From Planifilum fulgidum (lineage in GTDB: Bacteria; Bacillota; Bacilli; Thermoactinomycetales; DSM-44946), in NCBI RefSeq assembly GCF_900113175.1, contig NZ_FOOK01000006.1, positions 1-64,000 on the forward strand: a DNA stretch of 64,000 bases, written 5' to 3'. The position numbers and the translations under genes were made by a program. Shown here one piece after another: positions 16,873 through 24,690 of the stretch. Under the pieces are notes generated by a model. It did no database searches and had not been told where the DNA came from. It was given only the letters and a program-made list of their open reading frames with translations. Position 1 is the stretch's first letter. Every line of letters starts with the position of its first letter.

Positions 16873-17671
16873 TATTCCCCCTCCCCTTATACAACCGAAT
16901 CCCCTTCTGCAGCAGGTATTCGTCCACATGGCGTTCGAAGGCGCGGAGGAATTTCCGGGTGTTTCCCACTTTGTTCTTCGTTAGCTCCCGGTCGTAGAAC
17001 AGCACCCGAATCTTGCCGTCTTCCATCTCCTGTACCGACTCCGCTCCCAGACGGTCCTGCAGGTAGTCGATCACCCACTCCCGGGGAACGTGGGCTTCAA
17101 ATTCTTCTACCAGACGGGAAACGTCTGCTTTCATATCCGTAGTATAGAGTGTATCCTCCACCCTCTCATAAAGGGGCTCCGGACGATACAAATAAGCCGG
17201 TTTGCCCATAAAACCGTTCCAATCAAAATCGAGCATCCATAGTTCCTCAAGGGCGGGATGGCCAGCCACGTCCGTGAACACATCCAAAAACGCCTGCGTT
17301 CGCTGTTCATTTAACTTCACATCTTCCGTTTGAAAATACTTGAGACCATCGTACTCATATAAAAGTAACAACGATCTGTTTACGGACAATCTATTTACAT
17401 AAATTTCTTCCGAAACAGATGGATTGAAAAAAGTGACTTTATATAGTCCATATCGATCCCTGTCACCCAACACTTCCTTTCGAACCTCATCGATGGAATC
17501 CAAATCCTCAAGCCCCTCATCATAATCAAAGGCAACTCCTTCCAAGCGGCGAACTTTCCCCCAATGCCTCATCAAGATCTCAGTTACATCCAGGCCTACT
17601 TCCATGTAGTCTTTCTTTAAGTACGATCCCCAAAAAGAAAACATCAATACCCGCTCAACTTCATCTGTCAT
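16856..17671 (-). CDS. Putative immunity protein, first of a tandem pair
   Basis: A 271-residue protein beginning MTDEVERVLMFSFWGSYLK. The start is 12 bases after the stop of the orphan toxin cassette, and its GTAGGAGGGAG ribosome site lies at the cassette's end, so it is translated from the same transcript. No signal peptide or membrane helix; it would act in the cytosol, where immunity proteins meet incoming toxin. The C-terminal block IRVLFYDRELTKNK is shared with the next gene. I recognise no named immunity family. Confidence 0.6.
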   Translation of the reverse strand: MTDEVERVLMFSFWGSYLKKDYMEVGLDVTEILMRHWGKVRRLEGVAFDYDEGLEDLDSIDEVRKEVLGDRDRYGLYKVTFFNPSVSEEIYVNRLSVNRSLLLLYEYDGLKYFQTEDVKLNEQRTQAFLDVFTDVAGHPALEELWMLDFDWNGFMGKPAYLYRPEPLYERVEDTLYTTDMKADVSRLVEEFEAHVPREWVIDYLQDRLGAESVQEMEDGKIRVLFYDRELTKNKVGNTRKFLRAFERHVDEYLLQKGIRLYKGRGNNGRRN

Positions 17672-17683
17672 TTTGTCTCCCTC

Positions 17684-18133
17684 CTACCAATTGATCTTCC
17701 TTATGACCACTTTGATGTTCAACCGCTCTTCGAAAACCTTCCGCATCGTCTCCAGCGCCTCATCCGGCGCCCGTTTCGGCACTTTCAGCATGTAGACCAC
17801 ATCCGAATCCGCGCGCGTGATTCCATACTCTTTGGCTTTTGGAAACTGATCCAGATGTTGCAGGAGATAATTGATAGACCTTTGATGTTCGGCAAATTGG
17901 ATGTAACGCATCTGTCTTTTGTCACTAGCTGCAGGAAATCCTTCATAAAGGAATCTTTCTTGCTCTTCCTTTGCAACCTCCGCCAGCCGTTCAAAATCCC
18001 GCCTAGACCACCTCGACGATAGTGATTCGTCCGTTCTGATGTTGTCCGGTATCCTAAAGCTTTTCCTTCTGGTGGAATCCTCTTTGTAAGCCGCATCGAG
18101 CACTGAAGCAGACAAACCCCTGGTTTTACGCAA
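17684..18133 (-). CDS. Orphan C-terminal toxin cassette
   Basis: A 149-residue frame (LDAAYKEDSTRRKSFRIP and onward, ending VVIRKINW) with no N-terminal secretion domain. Possible start is TTG 18133, which has no ribosome site. Just upstream on the same strand, 18141-18234, lies a decayed copy of the PrsW gene segment that precedes the toxin cassette in the gene at 19157-21280, but in a different frame with a stop. This is the arrangement of displaced toxin tips in polymorphic toxin loci. The toxin activity is unknown; the charged C-terminus shows no motif that I recognise. Confidence 0.55.
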   Translation of the reverse strand: MRKTRGLSASVLDAAYKEDSTRRKSFRIPDNIRTDESLSSRWSRRDFERLAEVAKEEQERFLYEGFPAASDKRQMRYIQFAEHQRSINYLLQHLDQFPKAKEYGITRADSDVVYMLKVPKRAPDEALETMRKVFEERLNIKVVIRKINW

Positions 18134-18140
18134 CGGATTC

Positions 18141-18234
18141 GCAACCCGTCCTCTTGATCGCCCCGCCCCCGAGGCGGTGGAAGGCGCGTCGATGCCGCCG
18201 CATGCAGCCGCCGTTCCGTTAAGCCAGAACCAGT
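18141..18234 (-). repeat. Decayed partial copy of the PrsW gene at a cassette boundary
   Basis: The sequence matches 19702-19806 at about 75-80% by eye: shared blocks include CTCTTGATCGCC (18151-18162), GAGGCGGTGGA and CGTCGATGCCGCC. A stretch of about 17 bases present in the PrsW gene (around AGGGCGGCGCTCAATAG) is deleted here. It marks the recombination point used to add or swap toxin tips. Confidence 0.7.
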
Positions 18235-18269
18235 AATCCTACCAAGTATGTATTAGGTCAAAATGAAAG

Positions 18270-18308
18270 CTCGTCGACCTCCGGGGACATCTCGCGGAGA
18301 TCGACGAG
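18270..18308 (-). terminator. Hairpin after the immunity gene of the PrsW toxin
   Basis: Eight-bp inverted repeat CTCGTCGA / TCGACGAG (18270-18277, 18301-18308); on the minus strand it is followed by CTTTCATTTT. It separates the PrsW toxin/immunity pair from the orphan cassette. Confidence 0.6.
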
Positions 18309-18377
18309 ACTGAACACCTGTCCTTGTTTTCTTCTTTTCAACCCTTGGCAAATGGAAACTTTAAGAGTGGTTATTCA

Positions 18378-19136
18378 TCAATGATTCCGAAACATCCGCA
18401 CCCACTGTTGCACCTCCGGATCTGAAGATTTTTCCCAACGATCATACAAGGCCTTTCCGCCATCGGGCAAAAACCTTGCAGCACTGACGGCCTCAAAGCG
18501 GGGATCAGGCTGTTGGGGAGGAAGATTGAAAAACCATTCCAACCCTTCGTGATCCACTTTACCCATGGCAACCAGCGGCCTTAAGCACAGGGATGCCTGA
18601 AAAACAGGATACTCAAGCTCTTTTGAGTCAAGTGCCGCTTGCATTGCCGATAATATGTCGTCAGCCAATGTCTGAAAATGAAGTGTATGCGGTCTTTCTT
18701 TTCTGGGTATTAACATGCGTGTGAACGACCCTTCAAGAAAAGCATGTTTCCCATAAATTTCAGGGGAAAGAAACCGTCGAATCAAGGGCTTTTGAATCTC
18801 CCAATCATCTATGGGGCGCACAACTCGGAACGCCAGTTCTTCATAAGCACAATCCTCTCCCCACAACCGATGAGGAAAAAGAGCAGGGCCCTCATCCAAG
18901 AGTTGGGAATCAAGCAGCGATTGACATGCTTCCAAACCAACCGGTTCATACCATTCCAACAACGTCAAAGTGGAATAAAACCGGATCTCACGGCTTCCAT
19001 TATACGCCAAGTGAATAACCCCTCTTAAACGCTGTGGGGAAATTTGCTCCATGTCCCAAACTTGATCTATTCCGACATAATTTCCGTCGTCATCGCATTC
19101 CAACAGTTTGTATGCCTCCGGAAAGGATTCAAACAT
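18378..19136 (-). CDS. Candidate immunity protein of the PrsW-toxin fusion
   Basis: A 252-residue soluble protein, MFESFPEAYKLLECDDD; ATG 19136 has AAGGCGGTG six bases upstream, while a GTG at 19145 would lie inside that site. It begins about 20 bases after the toxin stop. The helical, acidic sequence is reminiscent of repeat-type (HEAT-like) binding proteins, but that is weak. Position, size and lower GC than the housekeeping neighbours make it the cognate immunity protein by analogy with polymorphic toxin loci. Not recognised as a named family. Confidence 0.6.
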   Translation of the reverse strand: MFESFPEAYKLLECDDDGNYVGIDQVWDMEQISPQRLRGVIHLAYNGSREIRFYSTLTLLEWYEPVGLEACQSLLDSQLLDEGPALFPHRLWGEDCAYEELAFRVVRPIDDWEIQKPLIRRFLSPEIYGKHAFLEGSFTRMLIPRKERPHTLHFQTLADDILSAMQAALDSKELEYPVFQASLCLRPLVAMGKVDHEGLEWFFNLPPQQPDPRFEAVSAARFLPDGGKALYDRWEKSSDPEVQQWVRMFRNH

Positions 19137-19156
19137 TTTTGTCACCGCCTTAATGG

Positions 19157-21280
19157 TCAGTTCAAATTTTCAGGTCCTGATATAAAGCGATTAGGCACAA
19201 TTCCCTTGATCAAAATTTCCTTATCACGCCTTGTGTTTTCAATAGCATTCTCCAGTTTTATTATACTTTCTATCAGTTTATCATACCTTCTTTTTGAATA
19301 ATTCTCTCTTTGAATCAATTGATTCAGTTCCTGTTTCTTCATTTCTAAGCTTTGTTTTAGTTCCTGAATAATCCGATCTTGTCCAATAATTTCTGCTTGT
19401 ACTTCTCCTTTAGAAATCGCTTCTTGAAGTTTATCCAAATCAATTTGAATTCGTTGCTTTCCATATCGTTTTGATATTCCTTGTTCAGACGTCGTCGATA
19501 TATAGGGGGAATCATGTTTATTGATGTTAAGGATATGTTCTGTAATACTTGCCCGACCATTTGGATTAGCCGGAATGAGATTTCCCATTTCATCTAGATG
19601 TGCCTTGGGAATTTCCGTTTTTCCGCTTTGACTGGGACGAGTCTTACTGTAAAAATCATTATCTGCACGAAAAACACTATTGTAATGCCTTTTCGCAAAC
19701 CGGATCGTCTTCTTGATCGCCGCGCCCCCGAAGCGGTGGAGGGCGGCGCTCAATAGCGTCGATGCCGCCACCTGCAGCCGCTGTGCCGGGGTAAGCCGGG
19801 ACCATTGGTTCCACCAGGTCCGGGTCTCCGCCAGGGGATTGCGGAGAAAACGGGCGATGGCGTGGCCGTTTTCGGCGATGCTGATCAGGGTGGTGAGGAT
19901 GGTGAAAGCCAGTTGGAGTCCTCCGAACAGCCACCAGCCGAGGGCGAGGGCCCCGAGAAAGATCAGCCCCTGCTCCCAGCCGTCCAGGCCCTCCCACCAG
20001 TTGGCCAGGGAATCGAACAGGCAGGCGAAACAGGCCGTCTCCGCCGATGCGGCCGCTCCGGCAATCACAACCGTCAGGACCAGTCCCAGGAGAGCGAAGG
20101 TTCCGATGATCGCCAGCATCTGCTCCCGGTGCCGGTCCAGCCCCCTTGACAATGCTTCTTCCCGTTTCCGCTTATATCCTTTGTCGAAGACCGTTTCGGC
20201 TCCCAGCAGGGAAAAGGCCAGCTGTTTCCGGTCCTGGACAAACAACAGGCTCTGCGCCAAGAGTCGCGGGTCCGCCAAAAATGCCCAAAACAGGTGACGA
20301 AGCTCCCCGAAGGGATGAATCACCCGTTCTCCCGGCAACCGGGGCAACCGGTCGCCGATCCGGTTCATGTCCCGATAATCCAAAAAGATCCCCAGGGCCA
20401 GCAGGATCAGCAAAGCCGGCTCGGCATAATATCCGCTGCCCAAGGCATCGTGGAGCTTGTTGATCCATTCGGGCAGATCTCCTCCGCTGTCGTTCCACAC
20501 GGCGTGATCCAAGACCGCCCAGAACAGGAGAAACAGGGGGACGAGGAGAAAGGCGCGCCCGCCCTTGCGCCGCCACCGGATTCCCAAACCGACGCCGAGG
20601 GCGGTGAGGGCCGTGATGACGGCGTGACCGGACATCATCTCGGTGGCGAAATAGCTGGACTCGAAATACCCCGGAAACAGGTCGAAAAATTCCCAGTGAA
20701 TCACCTGGCCGTCCCAGATGCTGAAGCCGTAGCCCCAGATTTTTCCGGAAGCCAGCCGGCGGGCCACCTCCTCCATCATTTGAAACCCACCCCCGACGGC
20801 CGCCCCGATCAGAGCGTAATCGCTCAGGCTGAGGGCGGTGGCCCGTCGGGAAAGCCACAGATAAACGAACAGGGGAAGCAGCTTGAAGATTTCCTCGACA
20901 ATCGGCGTCACCACGGCGATGCTCCACCAATCGGAGGGCTCCCCGCCGAAGAGGAGGTGAATGATGGCCACAAACCCCTGGGTGATAAAGGGGATTACCC
21001 AAGCCCCCACCAGAAAAAACGCGGAATAGGTTTTCCAGGTGAACGTCTTGCTTCGGGCCAGGATCCAAAACTGCCACAACAGATAAAGGCTCCACAAAAA
21101 TTGGACGAAAATCTTGCGCGCGTCCTCAAAAAAGAAGAGGCTCAAGAGAAAGACAAGCAGAGAAACCATGGAAAAGACCGTATAAGCGCGAATCCATCCC
21201 GGATGAGAAGCTTTCCACTGCAGCCACTTTTCCTGAAGCCGGTCCAATATTTCTCTCAGCCGCAGGCGAAAATTTTGCAT
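19157..21280 (-). CDS. PrsW-type membrane protease fused to a C-terminal toxin cassette
   Basis: 707 residues; ATG 21280 follows CCAGGAGGAGC. Residues 30-300 form a multi-pass PrsW/CAAX-like intramembrane metalloprotease: PIVEEIFKLLPL with Glu129-Glu130 and Lys133, FQMMEEVARR with Glu170-171, His219 in MMSGHAVITAL and His259 in FWAVLDHAVWN. More helices follow near 390-480 (LLGLVLTVVIAGAAASAETACFACLF). After a GC-rich linker (HRFGGAAIKKTIRFAKRHYNS) the DNA turns AT-rich at residue ~532 and the last 176 residues form a separate module: SPYISTTSEQG, an IDLDKL strand, a coiled coil (QSLEMKKQELNQLI) and RDKEILIKGIVPNRFI. This order resembles ADP-ribosyltransferase-like toxin tips; that is inference. 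Either the tip is released by self-cleavage or PrsW guides export. Confidence 0.75.
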   Translation of the reverse strand: MQNFRLRLREILDRLQEKWLQWKASHPGWIRAYTVFSMVSLLVFLLSLFFFEDARKIFVQFLWSLYLLWQFWILARSKTFTWKTYSAFFLVGAWVIPFITQGFVAIIHLLFGGEPSDWWSIAVVTPIVEEIFKLLPLFVYLWLSRRATALSLSDYALIGAAVGGGFQMMEEVARRLASGKIWGYGFSIWDGQVIHWEFFDLFPGYFESSYFATEMMSGHAVITALTALGVGLGIRWRRKGGRAFLLVPLFLLFWAVLDHAVWNDSGGDLPEWINKLHDALGSGYYAEPALLILLALGIFLDYRDMNRIGDRLPRLPGERVIHPFGELRHLFWAFLADPRLLAQSLLFVQDRKQLAFSLLGAETVFDKGYKRKREEALSRGLDRHREQMLAIIGTFALLGLVLTVVIAGAAASAETACFACLFDSLANWWEGLDGWEQGLIFLGALALGWWLFGGLQLAFTILTTLISIAENGHAIARFLRNPLAETRTWWNQWSRLTPAQRLQVAASTLLSAALHRFGGAAIKKTIRFAKRHYNSVFRADNDFYSKTRPSQSGKTEIPKAHLDEMGNLIPANPNGRASITEHILNINKHDSPYISTTSEQGISKRYGKQRIQIDLDKLQEAISKGEVQAEIIGQDRIIQELKQSLEMKKQELNQLIQRENYSKRRYDKLIESIIKLENAIENTRRDKEILIKGIVPNRFISGPENLN

Positions 21281-21281
21281 T

Positions 21282-21416
21282 TTATGCTCCTCCTGGGTTA
21301 AGAAGGGGGTAATCCATATTAAAAACATCATAATCGGGAATTGGAACGTCCTCAATAAGCAAATGGTTGTATTTAACAAGATCGGGGAGAAACTCCTCAC
21401 GCAAAAAGAACTCCAT
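21282..21416 (-). CDS. Small acidic ORF coupled to the PrsW toxin gene
   Basis: 44 codons, MEFFLREEFLPDLVKY, ending NMDYPLLNPGGA; the stop codon lies directly before the ATG of the PrsW gene and its last codons contain that gene's ribosome site, so translation would be coupled. The composition looks protein-like (acidic, hydrophobic, few rare residues). An in-frame TAG lies two codons before the ATG, and no good ribosome site precedes it, so it may instead be the stump of a longer gene. A GAACTCC/GGAGTTC inverted repeat spans its start. Not recognised. Confidence 0.4.
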   Translation of the reverse strand: MEFFLREEFLPDLVKYNHLLIEDVPIPDYDVFNMDYPLLNPGGA

Positions 21417-21540
21417 CGGCTAGTGTCGACGGAGTTCCGCACCAAAGCTTGACAAGACACTGGATTTTATCCCCGTCCTCTCCCACAGGATGGTGACCGG
21501 ATTTCGCTCCTTCGGAAGGAGATATGAATGCCGGAAACAA

Positions 21541-21568
21541 GAAGCGGCCCTGATCTCAGGACCGCTTC
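21541..21568 (-). terminator. Terminator after psuG
   Basis: Nearly perfect 13-bp stem GAAGCGGCCCTGA / TCAGGACCGCTTC with a 2-base centre, about 30 bases after the psuG stop, followed on the minus strand by TTGTTTC. Confidence 0.65.
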
Positions 21569-21597
21569 TTGTAAATGCGGGAACCCTTTGCAAGGGT

Positions 21598-22521
21598 CTA
21601 CGACCGCCCGTGACGCAGCGGGTGCAGGGCCCGGGCGATCTGCGCCCCCACCCGGGCATTGTGTTTGACGAGGGCGATGTTGGCGCGCAGGCTGTCGCCG
21701 CCGGTCAGGGTTTTGATCCGGTCCAGCAAAAAGGGCGTCACCCGCTTGCCGGAAATCCCTGCCGCCTCCGCCTCGCGCAGGGCGTCGGCGATGATGCGCT
21801 CCATGGTTTCTTCCTCCAGGGCGTCCGCTTCCGGGATCGGATTGGCAATGACGAGGCCGCCCTGAAGCCCCAGTTCCCACTTGGTGTGAATCACCCGGGC
21901 GATCTCCTCCGGCGTGTCCAGGCGCACATCGACGGGATAGCCGCTGGAGCGGCAGTAAAAGGCGGGAAATTCCTCCGTCCCCACGCCGATGACCGGGACG
22001 CCGAGGGTTTCCAGATATTCCAAGGTCAGTCCGATGTCCAGCACCGATTTCGCCCCGGCGCAGACCACCGCCACGTCCGTCCGGGCCAGCTCCTGCAGGT
22101 CGGCGGAGATATCCATCGTCTTCTCCGCCTGACGGTGCACCCCGCCGATGCCGCCGGTGACGAACACGTCAATCCCGGCCATCCGGGCGCAGATCATCGT
22201 GGCGGCGACGGTGGTGGCCCCGGGCTTGCCGGTGGCGATCACATGGGGAAGGTCCCGCCGGCTCACCTTCTCCACTCCGTCATGTTTCGCCAAGAACCGC
22301 AGTTCGTCTTCGGCAAGACCCACCCTGATCTTCCCGTCGAGGATGGCAATCGTCGCCGGCACCGCCCCGTGATCGCGGATGATCGCCTCCACCTCCCGCG
22401 CCGTATTCAGATTGTCCGGATACGGCATGCCGTGGGCGACGATGGTGGATTCCAGGGCGACGACGGGGCGGTTCTCCTCCTTCGCCCTGCGGACCTCCTC
22501 CGACAAATGCAAGAAATTCAT
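21598..22521 (-). CDS. psuG: Pseudouridine-5'-phosphate glycosidase
   Basis: PsuG splits pseudouridine 5'-phosphate into uracil and ribose 5-phosphate, salvaging modified RNA nucleosides. The 307-residue protein shows the family blocks [47 protein letters not shown] (with the catalytic lysine region KVSRRDLP just before) and [31 protein letters not shown] 22521 follows GGGAGGAAC and overlaps the stop of the upstream DinB gene by four bases. The partner kinase psuK is not in the window. Confidence 0.93.
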   Translation of the reverse strand: MNFLHLSEEVRRAKEENRPVVALESTIVAHGMPYPDNLNTAREVEAIIRDHGAVPATIAILDGKIRVGLAEDELRFLAKHDGVEKVSRRDLPHVIATGKPGATTVAATMICARMAGIDVFVTGGIGGVHRQAEKTMDISADLQELARTDVAVVCAGAKSVLDIGLTLEYLETLGVPVIGVGTEEFPAFYCRSSGYPVDVRLDTPEEIARVIHTKWELGLQGGLVIANPIPEADALEEETMERIIADALREAEAAGISGKRVTPFLLDRIKTLTGGDSLRANIALVKHNARVGAQIARALHPLRHGRS

Positions 22522-23042
22522 CCCTTGTTCCTCCCTTGACGCCACCATTTCCGAAGCCAGGCGATTTGGGCCTGATGGTAACGGCTGTGGTCGGCGATGT
22601 GCCAGATTCCCCAGCGGATGGTGGCCGTTTTCCCGTCTTCATAATCGACCACCCGGTCCAGGTCATCGTCTGTCAGCCCAAGGCATACGTCCCGGAACCA
22701 TGTCTGAACCCGGTCGTAGGACTCCAGCAGTTCCTCCAGGGGCACCCCGGACACGGCAGGAATCTTCCCCTGCCGGTCAAACATGGGACCGTAGGCTTCC
22801 TGCAAATCCCGGGGAACCGGCTCTCCCCGGAGGCGGTAAACCCAATGGAGATCCACCACCGCCAAGTGACGGATCAACTGTCCTGTGCTGTTGAGGTCCC
22901 CGAAGGGCCCCTTATAGTCCAGCTCCTCCTGGGACATCCCCTTCACCCGTTGCTTCAGTCTCCGGTATGTATCCTCCACGGTTGCGTAAAGGAGGCCGAC
23001 GATCGGGGCCATCCCCGGGACCGGTTTCAGATCGTGATGCAT
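22518..23042 (-). CDS. DinB/YfiT-family protein
   Basis: A four-helix-bundle DinB-like protein, 174 aa, starting at ATG 23042 behind GGGGGAGGAA. Candidate metal-binding histidines lie in [15 protein letters not shown] and [14 protein letters not shown]. Members include bacillithiol-dependent transferases and maleylpyruvate isomerase-like enzymes, but no specific activity can be assigned. It forms an operon with psuG. Confidence 0.8.
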   Translation of the reverse strand: MHHDLKPVPGMAPIVGLLYATVEDTYRRLKQRVKGMSQEELDYKGPFGDLNSTGQLIRHLAVVDLHWVYRLRGEPVPRDLQEAYGPMFDRQGKIPAVSGVPLEELLESYDRVQTWFRDVCLGLTDDDLDRVVDYEDGKTATIRWGIWHIADHSRYHQAQIAWLRKWWRQGRNKG

Positions 23043-23070
23043 TTGTTTCCTCCCCCACGTTTCCTTTGGT

Positions 23071-23100
23071 ATAGTACAGCCATTGTACCACGTTTGACAA
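23071..23100 (-). promoter_or_regulatory. Promoter of the DinB-psuG operon
   Basis: On the minus strand TTGTCA (23095-23100), an 18-base spacer and TACTAT (23071-23076), about 30 bases before the DinB start. Confidence 0.55.
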
Positions 23101-23118
23101 TCCTCCGGAGGTGAACGG

Positions 23119-23583
23119 ATGTATATCTCGGAGCTCCGTAAAAGAATCGGCAGCCTTCCGATCATCGTCGCGGGCGCCACCGTGGTGGTGATGAACGAAA
23201 AAGGGGAGATCCTGTTTCAGCGCCGCTCCGACTCCTTCGACTGGGGTCTCCCCGGCGGCGCCATGGAACCCGGGGAAACCCTGGAAGAGACCGCCCGGCG
23301 CGAATTGAAGGAAGAGACCGGATTGGACGCCGGTGCGCTTCAACTCTTGGGCGTGTTCTCCGGCCCCCGGTATTATTATCGGTACCCCAACGGGGATGAA
23401 GTCTACAATGTCATCGCGCTGTACCGGGCTCGACCGGTCCGCGGAACGCTCCAGATCTCCGACAATGAAAGCATCGACCTCCGATTTTTCGGAAAGGACC
23501 GCCTGCCCCGGCTGGAAAAGCGGGCCGCAGCGCTGTTGGAGGAATGTGGGGAACAAATATGGAAAAAGGAACGGGATTCCTGA
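23119..23583 (+). CDS. NUDIX hydrolase
   Basis: A 154-residue NUDIX enzyme, hydrolysing a nucleoside diphosphate linked to another moiety. The full Nudix box is present: GGAMEPGETLEETARRELKEETGL (residues about 50-73, pattern GX5EX7REUXEEXGU). The start follows CCGGAGGTG. The first ~20 residues (MYISELRKRIGSLPII) resemble YtkD/ADP-ribose-pyrophosphatase-like members that begin with an extra strand. Substrate unknown. Confidence 0.87.
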   Translation: MYISELRKRIGSLPIIVAGATVVVMNEKGEILFQRRSDSFDWGLPGGAMEPGETLEETARRELKEETGLDAGALQLLGVFSGPRYYYRYPNGDEVYNVIALYRARPVRGTLQISDNESIDLRFFGKDRLPRLEKRAAALLEECGEQIWKKERDS

Positions 23584-23971
23584 GCTGCGGGGGCTTACAT
23601 CACTTTTTTCTTTTGTCCGTTTCAAATCCTTGGAGATGTCACCTTGATTTTTATCCCAGTCCATTGCGTTACAATGCCTGCAAGGCACATCCAAGCAGCA
23701 GGGTGCCGCCGGTACGCCTTCAGACCCGTCACCGCTTTTGAAGGCAGGCCTTTCCCATACAGAAAAGGCGGATGCTCTGACGCCAAGGGAAAAATCCTCC
23801 CGGCCACGCGGGAGGATTTCTCATCCGCAAAAACAGTACGAAAGTTCCTCTTGCAAAACTCCCGCCGAGGAAAAGCGCGGATCCGATCCGGAAAGCCGGC
23901 GGTTTGGCAGGATCGTTCCGCTCCGCGGAAAAAATATCGGACCGCCAATGCGCGGTCCAAAGCGGAAAAGG
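23584..23971. other. Intergenic stretch without a gene
   Basis: Between two convergent genes. Apart from the terminator-like hairpins at 23792-23818 and about 23938-23958 (GGACCGCC / GCGCGGTCC region) I see no supported gene; open frames on both strands are short and lack ribosome sites. Confidence 0.6.
23787..23820 (-). terminator. Terminator between the NUDIX and methyltransferase genes
   Basis: Eleven-bp stem AAATCCTCCCG / CGGGAGGATTT with a 6-base loop; the minus side runs into TTTTTCCC. It may serve both converging genes. Confidence 0.7.
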
Positions 23972-24640
23972 TCACTTCTGCAGCCATACCTCCAGGCTGA
24001 TGGTGCTTTCGCGAATGTCGCAGGTCTTGAATCGGCTCTTCGAGACCAACTGCTCGAAGGCCTCTTTGGTATAAGCCCGTTTGATGAGCATGAACTCGAA
24101 GGCCCATCGGGTCATGAGCCGGTTGATTCCGCTCAGCCCCAGATCTTCTCTCACATGCTTTTCGACGGCTTCCCGGGAAACATCCCCCCGCAAATCCAGA
24201 ATCAGCGCCCGGCCCCCGGGCTTCAGCACTCGGTGCATCTCGTCCAGGGCCGTGACCGGCCGGGAAAAGTTTTTGAAGGCCGCCCGGCACACGATGAAAT
24301 CAAAGGAATGATCCGCAAAGGGCATGGAGGAGGCGTCCCCGTGGCGAAAATCGATACCCACACCGGCTTCCCGGGCATTTTTCCGGGCGATTTCGACAAA
24401 CGTCTCGCTGATATCCAAACCGGTGATGCGAAAATTGCCGAGCTTCGCCAACTCGATGGACAAATACCCCGGTCCCGGAGCCAGTTCGAGAATCTCCTCC
24501 CCTCCTGACAGCCCTTCCGCCACCTTTTGGGCGTCCTTTTTGTATTCTTCGATGCTCTTCTTGGTGTTGCGGGCATACCACGTGGCGATCACGCCATTCA
24601 TGCCGATTCCCTTGTATCCCTTCGGGGTTTTTACGGCCAT
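23972..24640 (-). CDS. Class I SAM-dependent methyltransferase
   Basis: A 222-residue UbiE/Coq5-like methyltransferase. The SAM-binding motif I is ILELAPGPGYLSIELAKLG (residues about 52-70), the acidic ribose contact is in TGLDISETFVEIA, and motif II/III are FDFIVCRAAFKNFSRP and LKPGGRALILDL. ATG 24640 follows GAAGGAGG. It lies 50 bases downstream of a PadR-family regulator and is probably controlled by it. The substrate is unknown. Confidence 0.87.
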   Translation of the reverse strand: MAVKTPKGYKGIGMNGVIATWYARNTKKSIEEYKKDAQKVAEGLSGGEEILELAPGPGYLSIELAKLGNFRITGLDISETFVEIARKNAREAGVGIDFRHGDASSMPFADHSFDFIVCRAAFKNFSRPVTALDEMHRVLKPGGRALILDLRGDVSREAVEKHVREDLGLSGINRLMTRWAFEFMLIKRAYTKEAFEQLVSKSRFKTCDIRESTISLEVWLQK

Positions 24641-24690
24641 CGGCAATGCCTCCTTCTTCATCGAGCCTTCCCGAGCAGGCGCAAGTGATG

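Noticed and set aside
21420-21659. 79-codon minus-strand frame after psuG
   Set aside because: It overlaps the psuG end and its terminator and has no ribosome site.
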